64,000 nt of DNA from Pseudomonas nitroreducens (GCF_014204515.1 NZ_JACHLI010000023.1:59430-123429), one strand, 5' to 3'. Shown: positions 43,590 to 53,011, numbered from the stretch's first letter. The notes: a model not told the origin generated them from the letters alone. Numbers and translations are program-made.

Positions 43590-43943
43590 ATGCAAACCGA
43601 ACAACTCATCGAACTGGCCGTCGCCGCCCTGGAAGATCTCAAGGCGCAGGACATCACCGTCATCGACGTCCGCGACAAGACCAGCATCACCGACGCCATG
43701 ATCATCGCCACCGGCGCCTCCAGCCGTCAGGTCAAGTCGCTGGCCGACAACGTCCTGGAAAAGGTCAAGGAACAGGGCGTGCGCCCGATCGGCAGCGAAG
43801 GCCAGGAAGGCGGCGAATGGGTCCTGATCGACCTCGCCAACGTCGTGGTCCACGTCATGCAGCCGGCCACCCGCCAGTTCTACGACCTCGAACGCCTGTG
43901 GCAGGGCGCCGAGCAGAGCCGCGCCCAGCACAGCGCCGAGTAA
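43590..43943 (+). CDS. rsfS: Ribosomal silencing factor RsfS
   Basis: Binds ribosomal protein uL14 and blocks subunit joining in starvation. The 117-residue protein has ALEDLKAQDITVIDVRDKTSITDAMIIATG (about 12-41) and GWV-type core EGGEWVLIDLANVVVHVMQP near 72-91, standard for RsfS/YbeB. A C-terminal Gln/Ala-rich tail follows. Confidence 0.95.
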   Translation: MQTEQLIELAVAALEDLKAQDITVIDVRDKTSITDAMIIATGASSRQVKSLADNVLEKVKEQGVRPIGSEGQEGGEWVLIDLANVVVHVMQPATRQFYDLERLWQGAEQSRAQHSAE

Positions 43944-43950
43944 GCCCGTC

Positions 43951-44418
43951 GTGCGTCTGCGTCTGATCGCGGTCGGCTCGCGCATGCCGCGCTGGGTGGA
44001 AGAGGGCTGGGCGGAATACGTCAAGCGCCTGCCCTCGGAGCTGTCCCTGGAACTGGTGGAAATCCCGCTCAACACGCGTGGCAAGAATGCCGACGTGGCG
44101 CGGCTGATCCGCCAGGAAGGCGAGGCCATGCTGAGCAAGGTCCAGCCTGGGGAACGCATCGTCACCCTGGAAGTCGAAGGCAAGCCCTGGAGCACCCCCC
44201 AGCTGGCGCAGGAGCTCGACCGCTGGCGCCTCGACGCGCGCACCGTCAACCTCATGGTCGGCGGGCCGGAAGGCCTGGCGCCGGAGGTCTGCGCGCGCAG
44301 CGAGCAGCGCTGGTCGCTGTCGCCGCTGACCCTGCCGCACCCGCTGGTGCGCATCCTGGTCGGCGAGCAGATCTACCGCGCCTGGACGGTCCTGTCCGGG
44401 CACCCCTACCACAAGTAG
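43951..44418 (+). CDS. rlmH: 23S rRNA pseudouridine-1915 N3-methyltransferase RlmH
   Basis: SPOUT-family methyltransferase acting on the decoding-region helix 69 of assembled ribosomes. The 155-residue protein shows LRLIAVGSRMPRWVEEGW at the N terminus, VTLEVEGKPWSTPQLA near 70, LMVGGPEGL near 102 and the knot C terminus HPLVRILVGEQIYRAW. The start is GTG 43951, 7 nt after rsfS. Confidence 0.96.
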   Translation: MRLRLIAVGSRMPRWVEEGWAEYVKRLPSELSLELVEIPLNTRGKNADVARLIRQEGEAMLSKVQPGERIVTLEVEGKPWSTPQLAQELDRWRLDARTVNLMVGGPEGLAPEVCARSEQRWSLSPLTLPHPLVRILVGEQIYRAWTVLSGHPYHK

Positions 44419-44433
44419 TCGTAGCCGCTTTCG

Positions 44434-46323
44434 ATGCCGCAGCCGATACAGCTCAAGGACCACGAGAAGGACGCCCGTCAGGTCCGCACCCGCGTCATCG
44501 TCGGCGGAGTGGCGATCTTCCTGCTCGCCCTGGTGCTGGTGGCGCGCATGTATCACCTGCAGGTGACGCAGTACGACTACCACTCGACGCTGTCGGAGAA
44601 CAACCGCGTCCACGTGCAGCCGATTCCGCCCAATCGCGGGCTGATCTTCGACCGCAACGGGGTGATCATCGCCGACAACCGTCCCAGCTTCAGCCTGACC
44701 ATCACCCGCGAGCGCACCGAGAACCTGCAGGAAACGCTCAAGACCCTGGTGGACATCCTCGGCCTCACCGAGGAAGACAAGGCCATCTTCGAGAAGCGCA
44801 TGAAGCAGGGGCGCCGGCCGTTCGAGCCGGTGCCGATCATGTTCGAGCTGTCCGAGGAGCAGATCGCCCGCATCGCGGTGAACCAGTACCGCCTGCCCGG
44901 CGTCGACGTCGCCGCACAGTTCGTCCGCCACTACCCGCTGGGCGAGCACTTCGCCCACTCGGTGGGCTACGTCGGGCGGATCAACGAGGCGGAACTGAAG
45001 AAGCTCGACCCGGTGGCCTATTCGGGCACCCACCACATCGGCAAGACCGGTGTGGAGAAGTTCTACGAGGATTCGCTGCACGGCACCGTGGGCTACGAGG
45101 AAGTCGAGACCAACGCCCGTGGCCGCGTGCTGCGGGTGCTCAAGCGCACCGAGCCGATCTCCGGCCGCGACATCGTGCTGAGCATCGACAGCAAGCTGCA
45201 GGCCGCCGCCGAAACCGCCCTGGCCGGCCGCCGCGGCGCCATCGTGGCGATCCAGCCGTCCACCGGCGACGTACTGGCGATGGTCAGCCAGCCGAGCTAC
45301 GACCCCAACCTGTTCGTCACCGGCATCAGCTTCAAGGACTACGCCGCCCTGCGCGATTCCGAGGACCGCCCGCTGTACAACCGCGTGCTGCGCGGCCTGT
45401 ACCCGCCGGGCTCGACGGTGAAGCCGGCGGTGGCCATCGCCGGTCTCGATGCTGGCGTGGTGACACCGGCGAGCCGGGTGTTCGACCCCGGCTACTACCA
45501 ACTGCCGAACTACGACCACAAGTACCGCAACTGGAACCGCATGGGCGACGGCTGGGTGAACCTGGAAACCGCGATCATGCGGTCCAACGACACCTACTTC
45601 TACGACTTGGCGCACAAGCTGGGGATCGACCGCCTGCACGACTACATGAGCGAATTCGGCTTCGGCCAGCGCGTGGCCCTGGACATGTACGGCGAGGCTG
45701 ATGGCCTGATGCCGTCGCGCCAGTGGAAGCGCGCCGTGCGCCGGCAGGTCTGGTACCCCGGCGAAACGCTGATCCTGGGGATCGGCCAGGGCTACATGCA
45801 ATCCACGCCGCTGCAGCTGGCGCAGATGGTTGCGCTGATCGCCAACAAGGGTAAGTGGATTCGCCCGCACCTGGCCAAGACCATCGACGGCAAGCCGCCA
45901 ACCGATCCCGAGCCGATGCCGGACATCCTGCTCAAGGACCCGAACAACTGGAACCTGGTCGACAACGGCATGCAGCAGGTGGTCCACGGCGCCCGCGGCA
46001 CCGCGCACAAGGTCGGCGCCACGGCGGTCTACCGGATCGCCGGCAAGTCCGGTACCGCCCAGGTGGTAGCGATCAAGCAGGGCGAGAAGTACGACCGCTC
46101 CAAGCTCAACGAGCGCCACCGCGACCACGCCCTGTTCGTCGGCTTCGCCCCGGCGGACAATCCGCAGATCGCCGTGGCGGTGATGGTGGAGAACGGCGAG
46201 TCCGGCTCCGGCGTCGCCGCCCCCGTACTCAAGCAGGTGCTGGATGCCTGGCTGCTCGACGAGAGCGGCAAGCTCAAGCCCGAATACGCACCGCAGACCA
46301 CGGCGGAGGCGCCCAGACCATGA
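44434..46323 (+). CDS. mrdA: Penicillin-binding protein 2 (elongasome transpeptidase)
   Basis: Transpeptidase that works with RodA in sidewall synthesis. The 629-residue protein has a cytoplasmic start, one helix (about 27-45, VGGVAIFLLALVLVARM), the dimerisation domain, and the transpeptidase triad: STVK (Ser about 327), SND (in MRSNDTYF, about 384), and KSGT (in GKSGTAQV, about 537). The stop overlaps the rodA start by 4 nt (ATGA). Also called pbpA. Confidence 0.97.
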   Translation: MPQPIQLKDHEKDARQVRTRVIVGGVAIFLLALVLVARMYHLQVTQYDYHSTLSENNRVHVQPIPPNRGLIFDRNGVIIADNRPSFSLTITRERTENLQETLKTLVDILGLTEEDKAIFEKRMKQGRRPFEPVPIMFELSEEQIARIAVNQYRLPGVDVAAQFVRHYPLGEHFAHSVGYVGRINEAELKKLDPVAYSGTHHIGKTGVEKFYEDSLHGTVGYEEVETNARGRVLRVLKRTEPISGRDIVLSIDSKLQAAAETALAGRRGAIVAIQPSTGDVLAMVSQPSYDPNLFVTGISFKDYAALRDSEDRPLYNRVLRGLYPPGSTVKPAVAIAGLDAGVVTPASRVFDPGYYQLPNYDHKYRNWNRMGDGWVNLETAIMRSNDTYFYDLAHKLGIDRLHDYMSEFGFGQRVALDMYGEADGLMPSRQWKRAVRRQVWYPGETLILGIGQGYMQSTPLQLAQMVALIANKGKWIRPHLAKTIDGKPPTDPEPMPDILLKDPNNWNLVDNGMQQVVHGARGTAHKVGATAVYRIAGKSGTAQVVAIKQGEKYDRSKLNERHRDHALFVGFAPADNPQIAVAVMVENGESGSGVAAPVLKQVLDAWLLDESGKLKPEYAPQTTAEAPRP

Positions 46324-47471
46324 CCATGAACGGCAATTTCGACCGCACCCTGTCCAACGAAGACGTGATGAAGCGGCGCTCCAGCCTGCTGCAGCGTCTG
46401 CACATCGACGGCCTGCTGCTCCTGCTGCTGCTGACCCTGGGCTCGGTCGGCCTGTTCGTCCTGTATTCCGCCAGCGGCAAGAGCTGGGACCTGCTGATCA
46501 AGCAGGCCTCGTCGTTCGGCATGGGCCTGGGCGCGATGTTCGTCCTGGCGCAGATCGAGCCGCGTTTCCTGGCGCGCTGGGTGCCGCTGGGCTACCTGAT
46601 CGGCGTCGCGCTGCTGGTGGTGGTGGACGTGATGGGCCACAACGCCATGGGCGCCACCCGCTGGATCAACATCCCCGGGGTGATCCGCTTCCAGCCGGCA
46701 GAGTTCATGAAGCTGCTGATGCCCATGACCATTGCCTGGTACCTGTCCAAGCGCTCGCTGCCGCCCGGCTTCAAGCACAGCGTGGTGGGCCTGGCGCTGA
46801 TCGTGGTGCCCTTCGTGCTGATCCTCAAGCAGCCGGACCTGGGCACTGCCATGCTGGTGCTGGCTTCCGGCGCCTTCGTGCTGTTCGTCGGCGGCCTGCG
46901 CTGGCGCTGGATCATCATGGCGGTATCGGCCGCGGTGCCGGTGGCGGTGGGCATGTGGTACTTCGTCATGCACGATTACCAGAAGCAGCGTGTACTGACC
47001 TTCCTCGACCCGGAAAGCGACCCATTGGGCAGCGGCTGGAACATCATCCAGTCAAAAGCGGCCATCGGTTCGGGCGGCGTCTTCGGCAAGGGCTGGCTGC
47101 TGGGCACGCAGTCCCATCTGGATTTTTTGCCCGAAAGCCATACGGACTTTATCATTGCCGTGCTCGGCGAAGAGTTCGGCCTGGTCGGCGTATGCCTCCT
47201 GCTGGTGCTGTACCTGCTGGTGATCTACCGGGGGCTGGTGATCACCGCTCAGGCCCAGACGCTGTTCGGCAAGCTGCTGGCCGGCAGCATCACCATGACC
47301 TTCTTCGTGTATGTATTCGTCAACATTGGTATGGTCAGCGGATTGTTGCCAGTGGTGGGGGTACCGCTGCCCTTCATTAGTTACGGCGGAACTTCGCTGG
47401 TGACCCTGATGTCAGGGTTCGGCGTCTTGATGTCGATCCACACCCATCGGAAGTGGATCGCCCAGGTTTGA
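46320..47471 (+). CDS. rodA: RodA, SEDS-family peptidoglycan glycosyltransferase
   Basis: Polymerises lipid II glycan strands for rod elongation together with PBP2. The 383-residue membrane protein has about ten helices, the SEDS motif region PGVIRFQPAEFMKL near 112-125, the essential Asp in LKQPDLGTAM near 165, and VPLPFISYGGTSLV near 345. It starts at ATG 46320 (MTMNGN) within the mrdA stop; ATG 46326 is also possible. The stop overlaps the mltB start by 1 nt. Confidence 0.96.
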   Translation: MTMNGNFDRTLSNEDVMKRRSSLLQRLHIDGLLLLLLLTLGSVGLFVLYSASGKSWDLLIKQASSFGMGLGAMFVLAQIEPRFLARWVPLGYLIGVALLVVVDVMGHNAMGATRWINIPGVIRFQPAEFMKLLMPMTIAWYLSKRSLPPGFKHSVVGLALIVVPFVLILKQPDLGTAMLVLASGAFVLFVGGLRWRWIIMAVSAAVPVAVGMWYFVMHDYQKQRVLTFLDPESDPLGSGWNIIQSKAAIGSGGVFGKGWLLGTQSHLDFLPESHTDFIIAVLGEEFGLVGVCLLLVLYLLVIYRGLVITAQAQTLFGKLLAGSITMTFFVYVFVNIGMVSGLLPVVGVPLPFISYGGTSLVTLMSGFGVLMSIHTHRKWIAQV

Positions 47472-48502
47472 TGACAAGAGTGAAGAAAGGAATGCAAGTA
47501 TTGCGCGCCTGGGCTTCCAGGGGGGTGCATTGGGTCGGAATCGCGGGGGCGATCGGCATGTCCGGTGCCGCCCATGCGGGCGACTACGATGGTTCGCCCC
47601 AGGTCGCCGAGTTCGTCAGCGAGATGACCCGTGACTACGGCTTCGCCGGCGAACAGCTCATGGGCCTCTTCCACGATGTGGAGCGCAAGCAGTCCATCCT
47701 CGACGCCATTTCCCGCCCCGCCGAACGGGTGAAGACCTGGAAGGAATACCGGCCGATCTTCGTTACCGACGCGCGCATCAATCGCGGCGTGGACTTCTGG
47801 AACCAGAACGCCGAGGCCCTGGCCCGCGCCGAGCAGGAATACGGCGTGCCGGCCCAGTACATCGTCGCCATCATCGGCGTCGAGACCTTCTTCGGCCGCA
47901 ATACCGGCAACTTCAAGGTGATGGACGCGCTGTCCACCCTGGGCTTCGACTACCCGCCGCGCGCCGAATTCTTCCGCAAGGAACTCAAGCAGTTCCTCCT
48001 GCTGGCCCGCGAACAGCAGGTCGATCCGCTCAGCCTGACCGGCTCCTACGCCGGCGCCATGGGCCTGCCGCAATTCATGCCGAGCAGCTTCCGCGCCTAC
48101 GCCGTGGACTTCGACGGCGACGGCCACATCAATATCTGGAGCGACCCCACCGATGCCATCGGCAGCGTCGCCAACTACTTCAAGCAGCACGGCTGGCACA
48201 CCGGCGAACCGGTGGTGTCGCAGGCCGATATCGGCACCTCGACCGCCGAGGATGCCCTGACCCAGGGCCTGGAGCCGCAGATGAACCTCGGCCAGCTGCG
48301 CGCCCAGGGCTGGCGCACCCATGACGTGATCCGCGACGACCTGATGGTCACCGCCATGCGCCTGGAAGGCGCCCAGGGCACCGAATACTGGGTCGGCCTG
48401 CCGAACTTCTACGTGATCACCCGTTACAACCGCAGCGCCATGTACGCCATGGCAGTCCATCAGCTGGCCGGCGAGATCGCCAAGGCACGAGGTGTCCATT
48501 GA
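47471..48502 (+). CDS. mltB: MltB/SltB1-family lytic murein transglycosylase
   Basis: Cleaves glycan strands with formation of 1,6-anhydroMurNAc. The 343-residue protein has a signal peptide (HWVGIAGAIGMSGAAHA) without a lipobox cysteine, so it should be soluble in the periplasm rather than a lipoprotein. The family core includes the catalytic Glu in IIGVETFFGRNTG (about 139), SYAGAMGLPQFMPSS near 195 and DFDGDGHINIW near 218. ATG 47471 overlaps the rodA stop; ATG 47492 is possible. Its place between rodA and rlpA suggests glycan trimming during elongation. Confidence 0.93.
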   Translation: MTRVKKGMQVLRAWASRGVHWVGIAGAIGMSGAAHAGDYDGSPQVAEFVSEMTRDYGFAGEQLMGLFHDVERKQSILDAISRPAERVKTWKEYRPIFVTDARINRGVDFWNQNAEALARAEQEYGVPAQYIVAIIGVETFFGRNTGNFKVMDALSTLGFDYPPRAEFFRKELKQFLLLAREQQVDPLSLTGSYAGAMGLPQFMPSSFRAYAVDFDGDGHINIWSDPTDAIGSVANYFKQHGWHTGEPVVSQADIGTSTAEDALTQGLEPQMNLGQLRAQGWRTHDVIRDDLMVTAMRLEGAQGTEYWVGLPNFYVITRYNRSAMYAMAVHQLAGEIAKARGVH

Positions 48503-49539
48503 ACAAGCGAATCGCAAGTCCCGGCCTCTGGTCGCTGGCCGCCTGCGTTGGCCTGAGCACCGTGTTCCTCGCCAGCTGTACCGGCAACCGCGCGCCGCAA
48601 CAGCAGCCGGTCGCCAGCAGCGGGATTTCCGGGCCCTATGACTACAACCGCCCGCACCGCGACGGCGCGCCCTGGTGGGACGTCGACGTCTCGCGCATCC
48701 CCGATGCCGTGCCGATGCCGCACAACGGGCCGTTCAAGAACAACCCCTATACCGTGCTGGGCAAGACCTACTACCCGCTCAACAACGCCAGCGCGTACAA
48801 CGTGGTCGGCACCGCCTCCTGGTACGGCACCAAGTTCCACGGCCAGGCCACCGCCAACGGCGAGCAGTACGACCTGTACGGCATGACCGCCGCGCACAAG
48901 ACCCTGCCGCTGCCCAGCTACGTGCGCGTCACCAACCTGGACAACGGCAAGAGCGTCATCGTCCGCGTCAACGACCGCGGCCCGTTCTACTCCGACCGGG
49001 TGATCGACCTGTCTTTCGCCGCCGCCAAGAAGCTCGGCTATGCCGAGACCGGTACCGCCCACGTCAAGGTCGAGGGTATCGATCCCGACCGCTGGTGGGC
49101 CGCCCAGGGCAAACAGCCGCCGATGATCATGGCCCTGCCGAAGATGGCTGCGCAGCCCGCCGCCGCACCGGCCGCCAGCGCGCAGCCGCAGGCCGTGGCC
49201 ATGGCCCAGCCGATCGAGACCTACACCCCGCCGCCTGCGCAGCACGCAGCGCCCGTGGCGCCGGTGATGATCGACTCAAAAAAAAACGCTTCATTACCAG
49301 CCGATGGCCTGTATCTCCAGGTGGGTGCCTTCGCCAACCCGGACGCTGCGGAACTTCTCAAGGAGAAGGTCGGCGGCCTGACGGGGGCGAAATCCTTTAT
49401 CAGCTCGGTCGTGGTCAACCAGCAGACCTTGTACCGGGTGCGCCTGGGGCCGATCGGAACGCAGGATGAAGCAAGCCGGATGCAGGACAGCATCCGCGTG
49501 GCCAATCTTGGCCAGCCCAAGCTCGTGCGCCTGGACTGA
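48499..49539 (+). CDS. rlpA: RlpA, septal-ring lytic transglycosylase lipoprotein with SPOR domain
   Basis: RlpA cleaves denuded glycan strands and is needed for daughter-cell separation and rod shape in P. aeruginosa. The 346-residue lipoprotein has lipobox LASC (Cys about 27), a double-psi beta-barrel domain (GTASWYGTKFHGQATANGEQ near 104-123; VRVNDRGPFYSDRVIDLS near 155), an Ala/Pro/Gln-rich linker (about 215-258), and a C-terminal SPOR domain (YLQVGAFANPDAAELLKEKV onward). The likely start is TTG 48499, overlapping the mltB stop. A nine-A run (49278-49286) lies between the linker and the SPOR domain. Confidence 0.93.
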   Translation: MNKRIASPGLWSLAACVGLSTVFLASCTGNRAPQQQPVASSGISGPYDYNRPHRDGAPWWDVDVSRIPDAVPMPHNGPFKNNPYTVLGKTYYPLNNASAYNVVGTASWYGTKFHGQATANGEQYDLYGMTAAHKTLPLPSYVRVTNLDNGKSVIVRVNDRGPFYSDRVIDLSFAAAKKLGYAETGTAHVKVEGIDPDRWWAAQGKQPPMIMALPKMAAQPAAAPAASAQPQAVAMAQPIETYTPPPAQHAAPVAPVMIDSKKNASLPADGLYLQVGAFANPDAAELLKEKVGGLTGAKSFISSVVVNQQTLYRVRLGPIGTQDEASRMQDSIRVANLGQPKLVRLD

Positions 49540-49635
49540 GATTCCACCGCACGCGCCGCAGCGGCACGCAGAGGCCGCGGCATCGAGTTCCCCGTCAGGG
49601 GAGTGTTTGACCATTAGTGAACCCCAGAGAGACGG

Positions 49636-50793
49636 ATGAACATCTTCAACTTCGCCAAACGCCTGTCCTTGCTCGTGTTGTTCAGCGCCCCCGTGGCCAG
49701 CTGGGCAGCGGAAGTCGTTCCTGCCGCCCCGCAGCTTGCCGCCAAGGCCTGGGTGCTGATGGACGGCGCCAGCGGCAACATCCTGGTCGAGAACGCCGGT
49801 GACGAGCGCCTGCCGCCCGCCAGCCTGACCAAGCTGATGACCGCCTACATCGCCACCAAGGAAATCGAAGGCGGCCGTATCGCCGAATCCGACCTGGTCA
49901 CCGTCAGCGAACATGCCTGGCGCACCGGCGGCTCGCGCATGTTCATCAAGGTCGGCTCCCAGGTCTCGGTGAGCGACCTGCTGCACGGCATCATCATCCA
50001 GTCCGGCAACGACGCCTCGGTCGCCCTGGCCGAGCACATCGCCGGCAGCGAAGACGCTTTCGCCGACATGATGAACACCACCGCGCAGAAGCTGGGCATG
50101 AGCAACTCCCACTTCATGGACGCCACCGGCCTGCCCAACCCGGACCACTACTCGTCCGCCAAGGACATGGCGATCCTGGCCCGCGCCATCATCTACGGCG
50201 AGCCGACGCACTACGCCATCTACGCGCAGAAAGAGTTCTTCTGGAACAACATCAAGCAGCCCAACCGCAACCTGCTGCTGTGGCGCGACAAGACCGTCGA
50301 CGGCCTGAAGACCGGCCACACCGACGAGGCCGGCTACTGCCTGGTGGCTTCCGCCGTGCGTGACGGCCAGCGCATGATCGCCGTGGTGTTCGGCACCAAC
50401 AGCGAACAGGCCCGAGCCGCCGAGACCCAGAAGCTGCTGACCTACGGCTTCCGCTTCTTCGAATCGCAGACCTTCTACAAGAAGGGCGCCGAGCTGACCA
50501 AGGCCATGGTCTGGAAAGGCTCCGAGCACGAAGTCAAAGCCGGCCTGTCCGAAGACCTGACCATGACCGTGCCGCGCGGCCAGCTCAAGCAGCTGCAGGC
50601 CAACATGGTCGTCGAACCGAACCTGATGGCGCCGATCCAGCAGGGCCAAGTGATCGGCAAGGTCGAGGTCAAGCTGGGTGACAAGGTCGTCCGCACCTCC
50701 GACCTGGTCGCGCTGAACGCCGTGGAAGAAGGCGGCTTCTTCCGCCGCATCTGGGACAGCATCCGCCTGTTCTTCTACGGCCTGTTCAACTGA
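49636..50793 (+). CDS. dacC: D-alanyl-D-alanine carboxypeptidase (PBP5/6)
   Basis: Trims the terminal D-Ala of pentapeptides in the periplasm. The 385-residue protein has a signal peptide ending SWA-AEV, the catalytic SLTK (about 58-61), SGN (about 121-123) and KTG (about 225-227, in DGLKTGHTDEAGYC), and a C-terminal amphipathic membrane anchor (FFRRIWDSIRLFFYGLF). It follows rlpA after a 96-nt gap and is followed by a stable hairpin. Confidence 0.96.
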   Translation: MNIFNFAKRLSLLVLFSAPVASWAAEVVPAAPQLAAKAWVLMDGASGNILVENAGDERLPPASLTKLMTAYIATKEIEGGRIAESDLVTVSEHAWRTGGSRMFIKVGSQVSVSDLLHGIIIQSGNDASVALAEHIAGSEDAFADMMNTTAQKLGMSNSHFMDATGLPNPDHYSSAKDMAILARAIIYGEPTHYAIYAQKEFFWNNIKQPNRNLLLWRDKTVDGLKTGHTDEAGYCLVASAVRDGQRMIAVVFGTNSEQARAAETQKLLTYGFRFFESQTFYKKGAELTKAMVWKGSEHEVKAGLSEDLTMTVPRGQLKQLQANMVVEPNLMAPIQQGQVIGKVEVKLGDKVVRTSDLVALNAVEEGGFFRRIWDSIRLFFYGLFN

Positions 50794-50801
50794 CCGCCCA
50801 T

Positions 50802-50833
50802 CCCGGTCTTGGACTTTTGTATACAAGACCGGG
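50802..50833 (+). terminator. Hairpin after dacC
   Basis: A 10-bp perfect stem, CCCGGTCTTG...CAAGACCGGG, with a 12-nt loop, 9 nt after the dacC stop. No T tract follows, so termination may be weak or Rho-assisted. Confidence 0.6.
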
Positions 50834-50984
50834 ATTGACCCGCCCGCGCCGTCGCAAACTCGGGTAAAATGCCGGGCCTGCGACTGCGTGGTCCCTCCGT
50901 GGCCCGGCAGCCGTCGTCCGATCCACCCGGAACGTCCTCATCCCGGACGCTCATGCGGAGGCGGGCCACCCGCCCGCGATTGCC

Positions 50985-51287
50985 ATGACCGATACCCCTG
51001 ATTCCGTCGATACCAGCGCCGAACAGCCCGCACCGAAGATCGAGTTCCCCTGCGAACGCTACCCGATCAAGGTCATCGGCGACGCCGGCGAAGGCTTCTC
51101 CGACCTGGTCGTCGAAGTCATCCAGCGCCACGCTCCGGACCTCGACATCACCACCCTGGTCACCCGTGACAGCCGCAACGGTCGCTTCCTCTCCGTGCAA
51201 CTGCTGATCACCGCCACCGGCGTCGACCAACTGCAGAACATCCATAAAGACCTGCGCGCCACCGGCCGCGTCCACATGGTGCTCTGA
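50985..51287 (+). CDS. DUF493 (YbeD-like) protein
   Basis: A 100-residue protein of the YbeD/DUF493 family with a ferredoxin-like ACT-type fold: KIEFPCERYPIKVIGDAGEGFSDLVVEVIQRHAPD (about 16-50) and a C-terminal HKDLRATGRVHMVL. It is constantly found between dacA/dacC and lipB and may regulate lipoate or cell-wall genes, but its function is unproven. The stop overlaps the lipB ATG by 1 nt. Confidence 0.92.
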   Translation: MTDTPDSVDTSAEQPAPKIEFPCERYPIKVIGDAGEGFSDLVVEVIQRHAPDLDITTLVTRDSRNGRFLSVQLLITATGVDQLQNIHKDLRATGRVHMVL

Positions 51288-51940
51288 TGGGCGAAACGCT
51301 GGGCTTTCGTGAGCTGGGCATCCTGCCTTACGAGCCGACCTGGCACGCCATGCAGCGCTTCACCGCCGAGCGCGACCCGGTCACGCCCGATGAAGTCTGG
51401 CTGCTCGAACACCAGCGCGTGTTCACCCAGGGCCAGGCCGGCAAGGCCGAGCACGTGCTGTTCCCCGGCGATATCCCGGTGGTCCAGGTCGACCGCGGCG
51501 GCCAGGTGACCTACCACGGCCCCGGCCAGTTGGTCGCTTACCTGCTGCTCGATGTGCGCCGCTCCGGCATCGGCGTGCGCGACCTGGTTTCGCGCATCGA
51601 GCAGAGCCTCATCGGCCTGCTCGACAGCTACGGCGTCACGGCTGTGTCCAAACCCGATGCTCCGGGCGTCTATGTGGACGGCGCGAAGATTGCCTCCCTC
51701 GGCCTGCGCATCCGCAACGGCCGCTCCTTCCATGGCCTGGCCCTGAATGTGGACATGGACCTGGAACCCTTTCGACGCATCAATCCCTGCGGTTACGCAG
51801 GTATGGCCATGACCCAGCTCAGCCAGCTGGCCGGCCCCATCGCATTGGCCGATGTGCGCGAGCGCCTGCGTGGCGAACTCGTCGAGCGCCTTGGCTACGC
51901 TGCACAGAAGACCCTAACGGGCGGGATTCAACCTAGATGA
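51287..51940 (+). CDS. lipB: Octanoyl-[ACP]:protein N-octanoyltransferase
   Basis: Transfers octanoate from acyl carrier protein to lipoyl domains. The 217-residue protein shows EHQRVFTQGQAGKAEHVL near 40, RGGQVTYHGPGQLVAYLL near 70-87, and NVDMDLEPFRRINPCGYAGMAMTQL near 152-176 with the catalytic Cys in NPCG. The stop overlaps lipA (ATGA). Confidence 0.96.
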   Translation: MGETLGFRELGILPYEPTWHAMQRFTAERDPVTPDEVWLLEHQRVFTQGQAGKAEHVLFPGDIPVVQVDRGGQVTYHGPGQLVAYLLLDVRRSGIGVRDLVSRIEQSLIGLLDSYGVTAVSKPDAPGVYVDGAKIASLGLRIRNGRSFHGLALNVDMDLEPFRRINPCGYAGMAMTQLSQLAGPIALADVRERLRGELVERLGYAAQKTLTGGIQPR

Positions 51941-52932
51941 GCACTGTTGTGGAGAATGCAGGTACCGCTGCTCCGGCCGCCAAGCCGGGCAAGGTGGAAG
52001 TCGGCGTCAAGCTGCGTGGCGCAGAGAAGGTCGCGCGCATTCCGGTGAAGATCATTCCCACCGACGAACTGCCGAAGAAGCCCGACTGGATTCGCGTGCG
52101 CATCCCCGTTTCCCCCGAGGTCGACCGCATCAAGCAACTGCTGCGCAAGCACAAGCTGCACAGCGTCTGCGAAGAAGCCTCCTGCCCGAACCTGGGCGAA
52201 TGCTTCTCCGGCGGCACCGCGACCTTCATGATCATGGGCGACATCTGTACCCGTCGCTGCCCGTTCTGCGACGTCGGCCACGGCCGGCCCAAACCGCTGG
52301 ACGTGGACGAGCCCGCCAACCTCGCCATCGCCATCGCCGACCTGCGCCTGAAGTACGTGGTGATCACCTCGGTGGACCGCGACGACCTGCGTGACGGCGG
52401 CGCCCAGCACTTCGCCGACTGCCTGCGCGAGATCCGCAAGCTGTCCCCCGGCGTACAGCTGGAAACCCTGGTCCCGGACTACCGCGGTCGCATGGACATC
52501 GCCCTGGAAATCACCGCCAACGAGCCGCCGGACGTGTTCAACCACAACCTGGAAACCGTACCGCGCCTGTACAAGTCCTCGCGTCCGGGCTCCGACTTCG
52601 AGTGGTCGCTCGACCTGCTGCAGAAGTTCAAGCAGATGGTGCCCCACGTACCGACCAAGTCCGGCCTGATGCTCGGCCTGGGCGAGACCGACGAGGAAGT
52701 CATCGAAGTCATGCATCGCATGCGCGAGCACGACATCGACATGCTCACCCTCGGCCAGTACCTGCAGCCTTCGCGCAACCATCTGCCGGTGCAGCGTTTC
52801 GTCCATCCTGACACCTTCGCCTGGTTCGCCGAGGAAGGCGCGAAGATGGGCTTCAAGAACGTCGCCTCCGGCCCGCTGGTGCGTTCTTCCTATCATGCCG
52901 ACCAGCAGGCGCACGGGTCGAAAATCAGCTGA
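51937..52932 (+). CDS. lipA: Lipoyl synthase (radical SAM)
   Basis: Inserts two sulfurs into protein-bound octanoate. The 331-residue protein has the auxiliary cluster cysteines in CEEASCPNLGEC (about 74-85) and the radical-SAM triad CTRRCPFC (about 100-107), then SVDRDDLRDGGAQHF near 148. It ends close to the C-terminal RSSYHADQQ, containing the cluster-ligating serine region RSSY. It is coupled to lipB and followed by a terminator. Confidence 0.97.
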   Translation: MSTVVENAGTAAPAAKPGKVEVGVKLRGAEKVARIPVKIIPTDELPKKPDWIRVRIPVSPEVDRIKQLLRKHKLHSVCEEASCPNLGECFSGGTATFMIMGDICTRRCPFCDVGHGRPKPLDVDEPANLAIAIADLRLKYVVITSVDRDDLRDGGAQHFADCLREIRKLSPGVQLETLVPDYRGRMDIALEITANEPPDVFNHNLETVPRLYKSSRPGSDFEWSLDLLQKFKQMVPHVPTKSGLMLGLGETDEEVIEVMHRMREHDIDMLTLGQYLQPSRNHLPVQRFVHPDTFAWFAEEGAKMGFKNVASGPLVRSSYHADQQAHGSKIS

Positions 52933-52977
52933 CACCCTTCGGGTGAAGCATTGATCTGAATCCAAGGCTACAGAAAG

Positions 52978-53011
52978 AAGGCCGATTTCCTACAGGAGAT
53001 CGGCCTTTTTT
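52978..53011 (+). terminator. Rho-independent terminator after lipA
   Basis: AAGGCCGAT TTCCTACAGGAG ATCGGCCTTTTTT: a 9-bp stem followed by six T. It marks the end of the conserved operon and the boundary with the fimbrial island. Confidence 0.93.

Noticed and set aside
50834..50870. Promoter TTGACC...TAAAAT before the DUF493 gene
   Set aside because: The spacer is 24 nt, too long for a sigma-70 promoter, so I did not list it.
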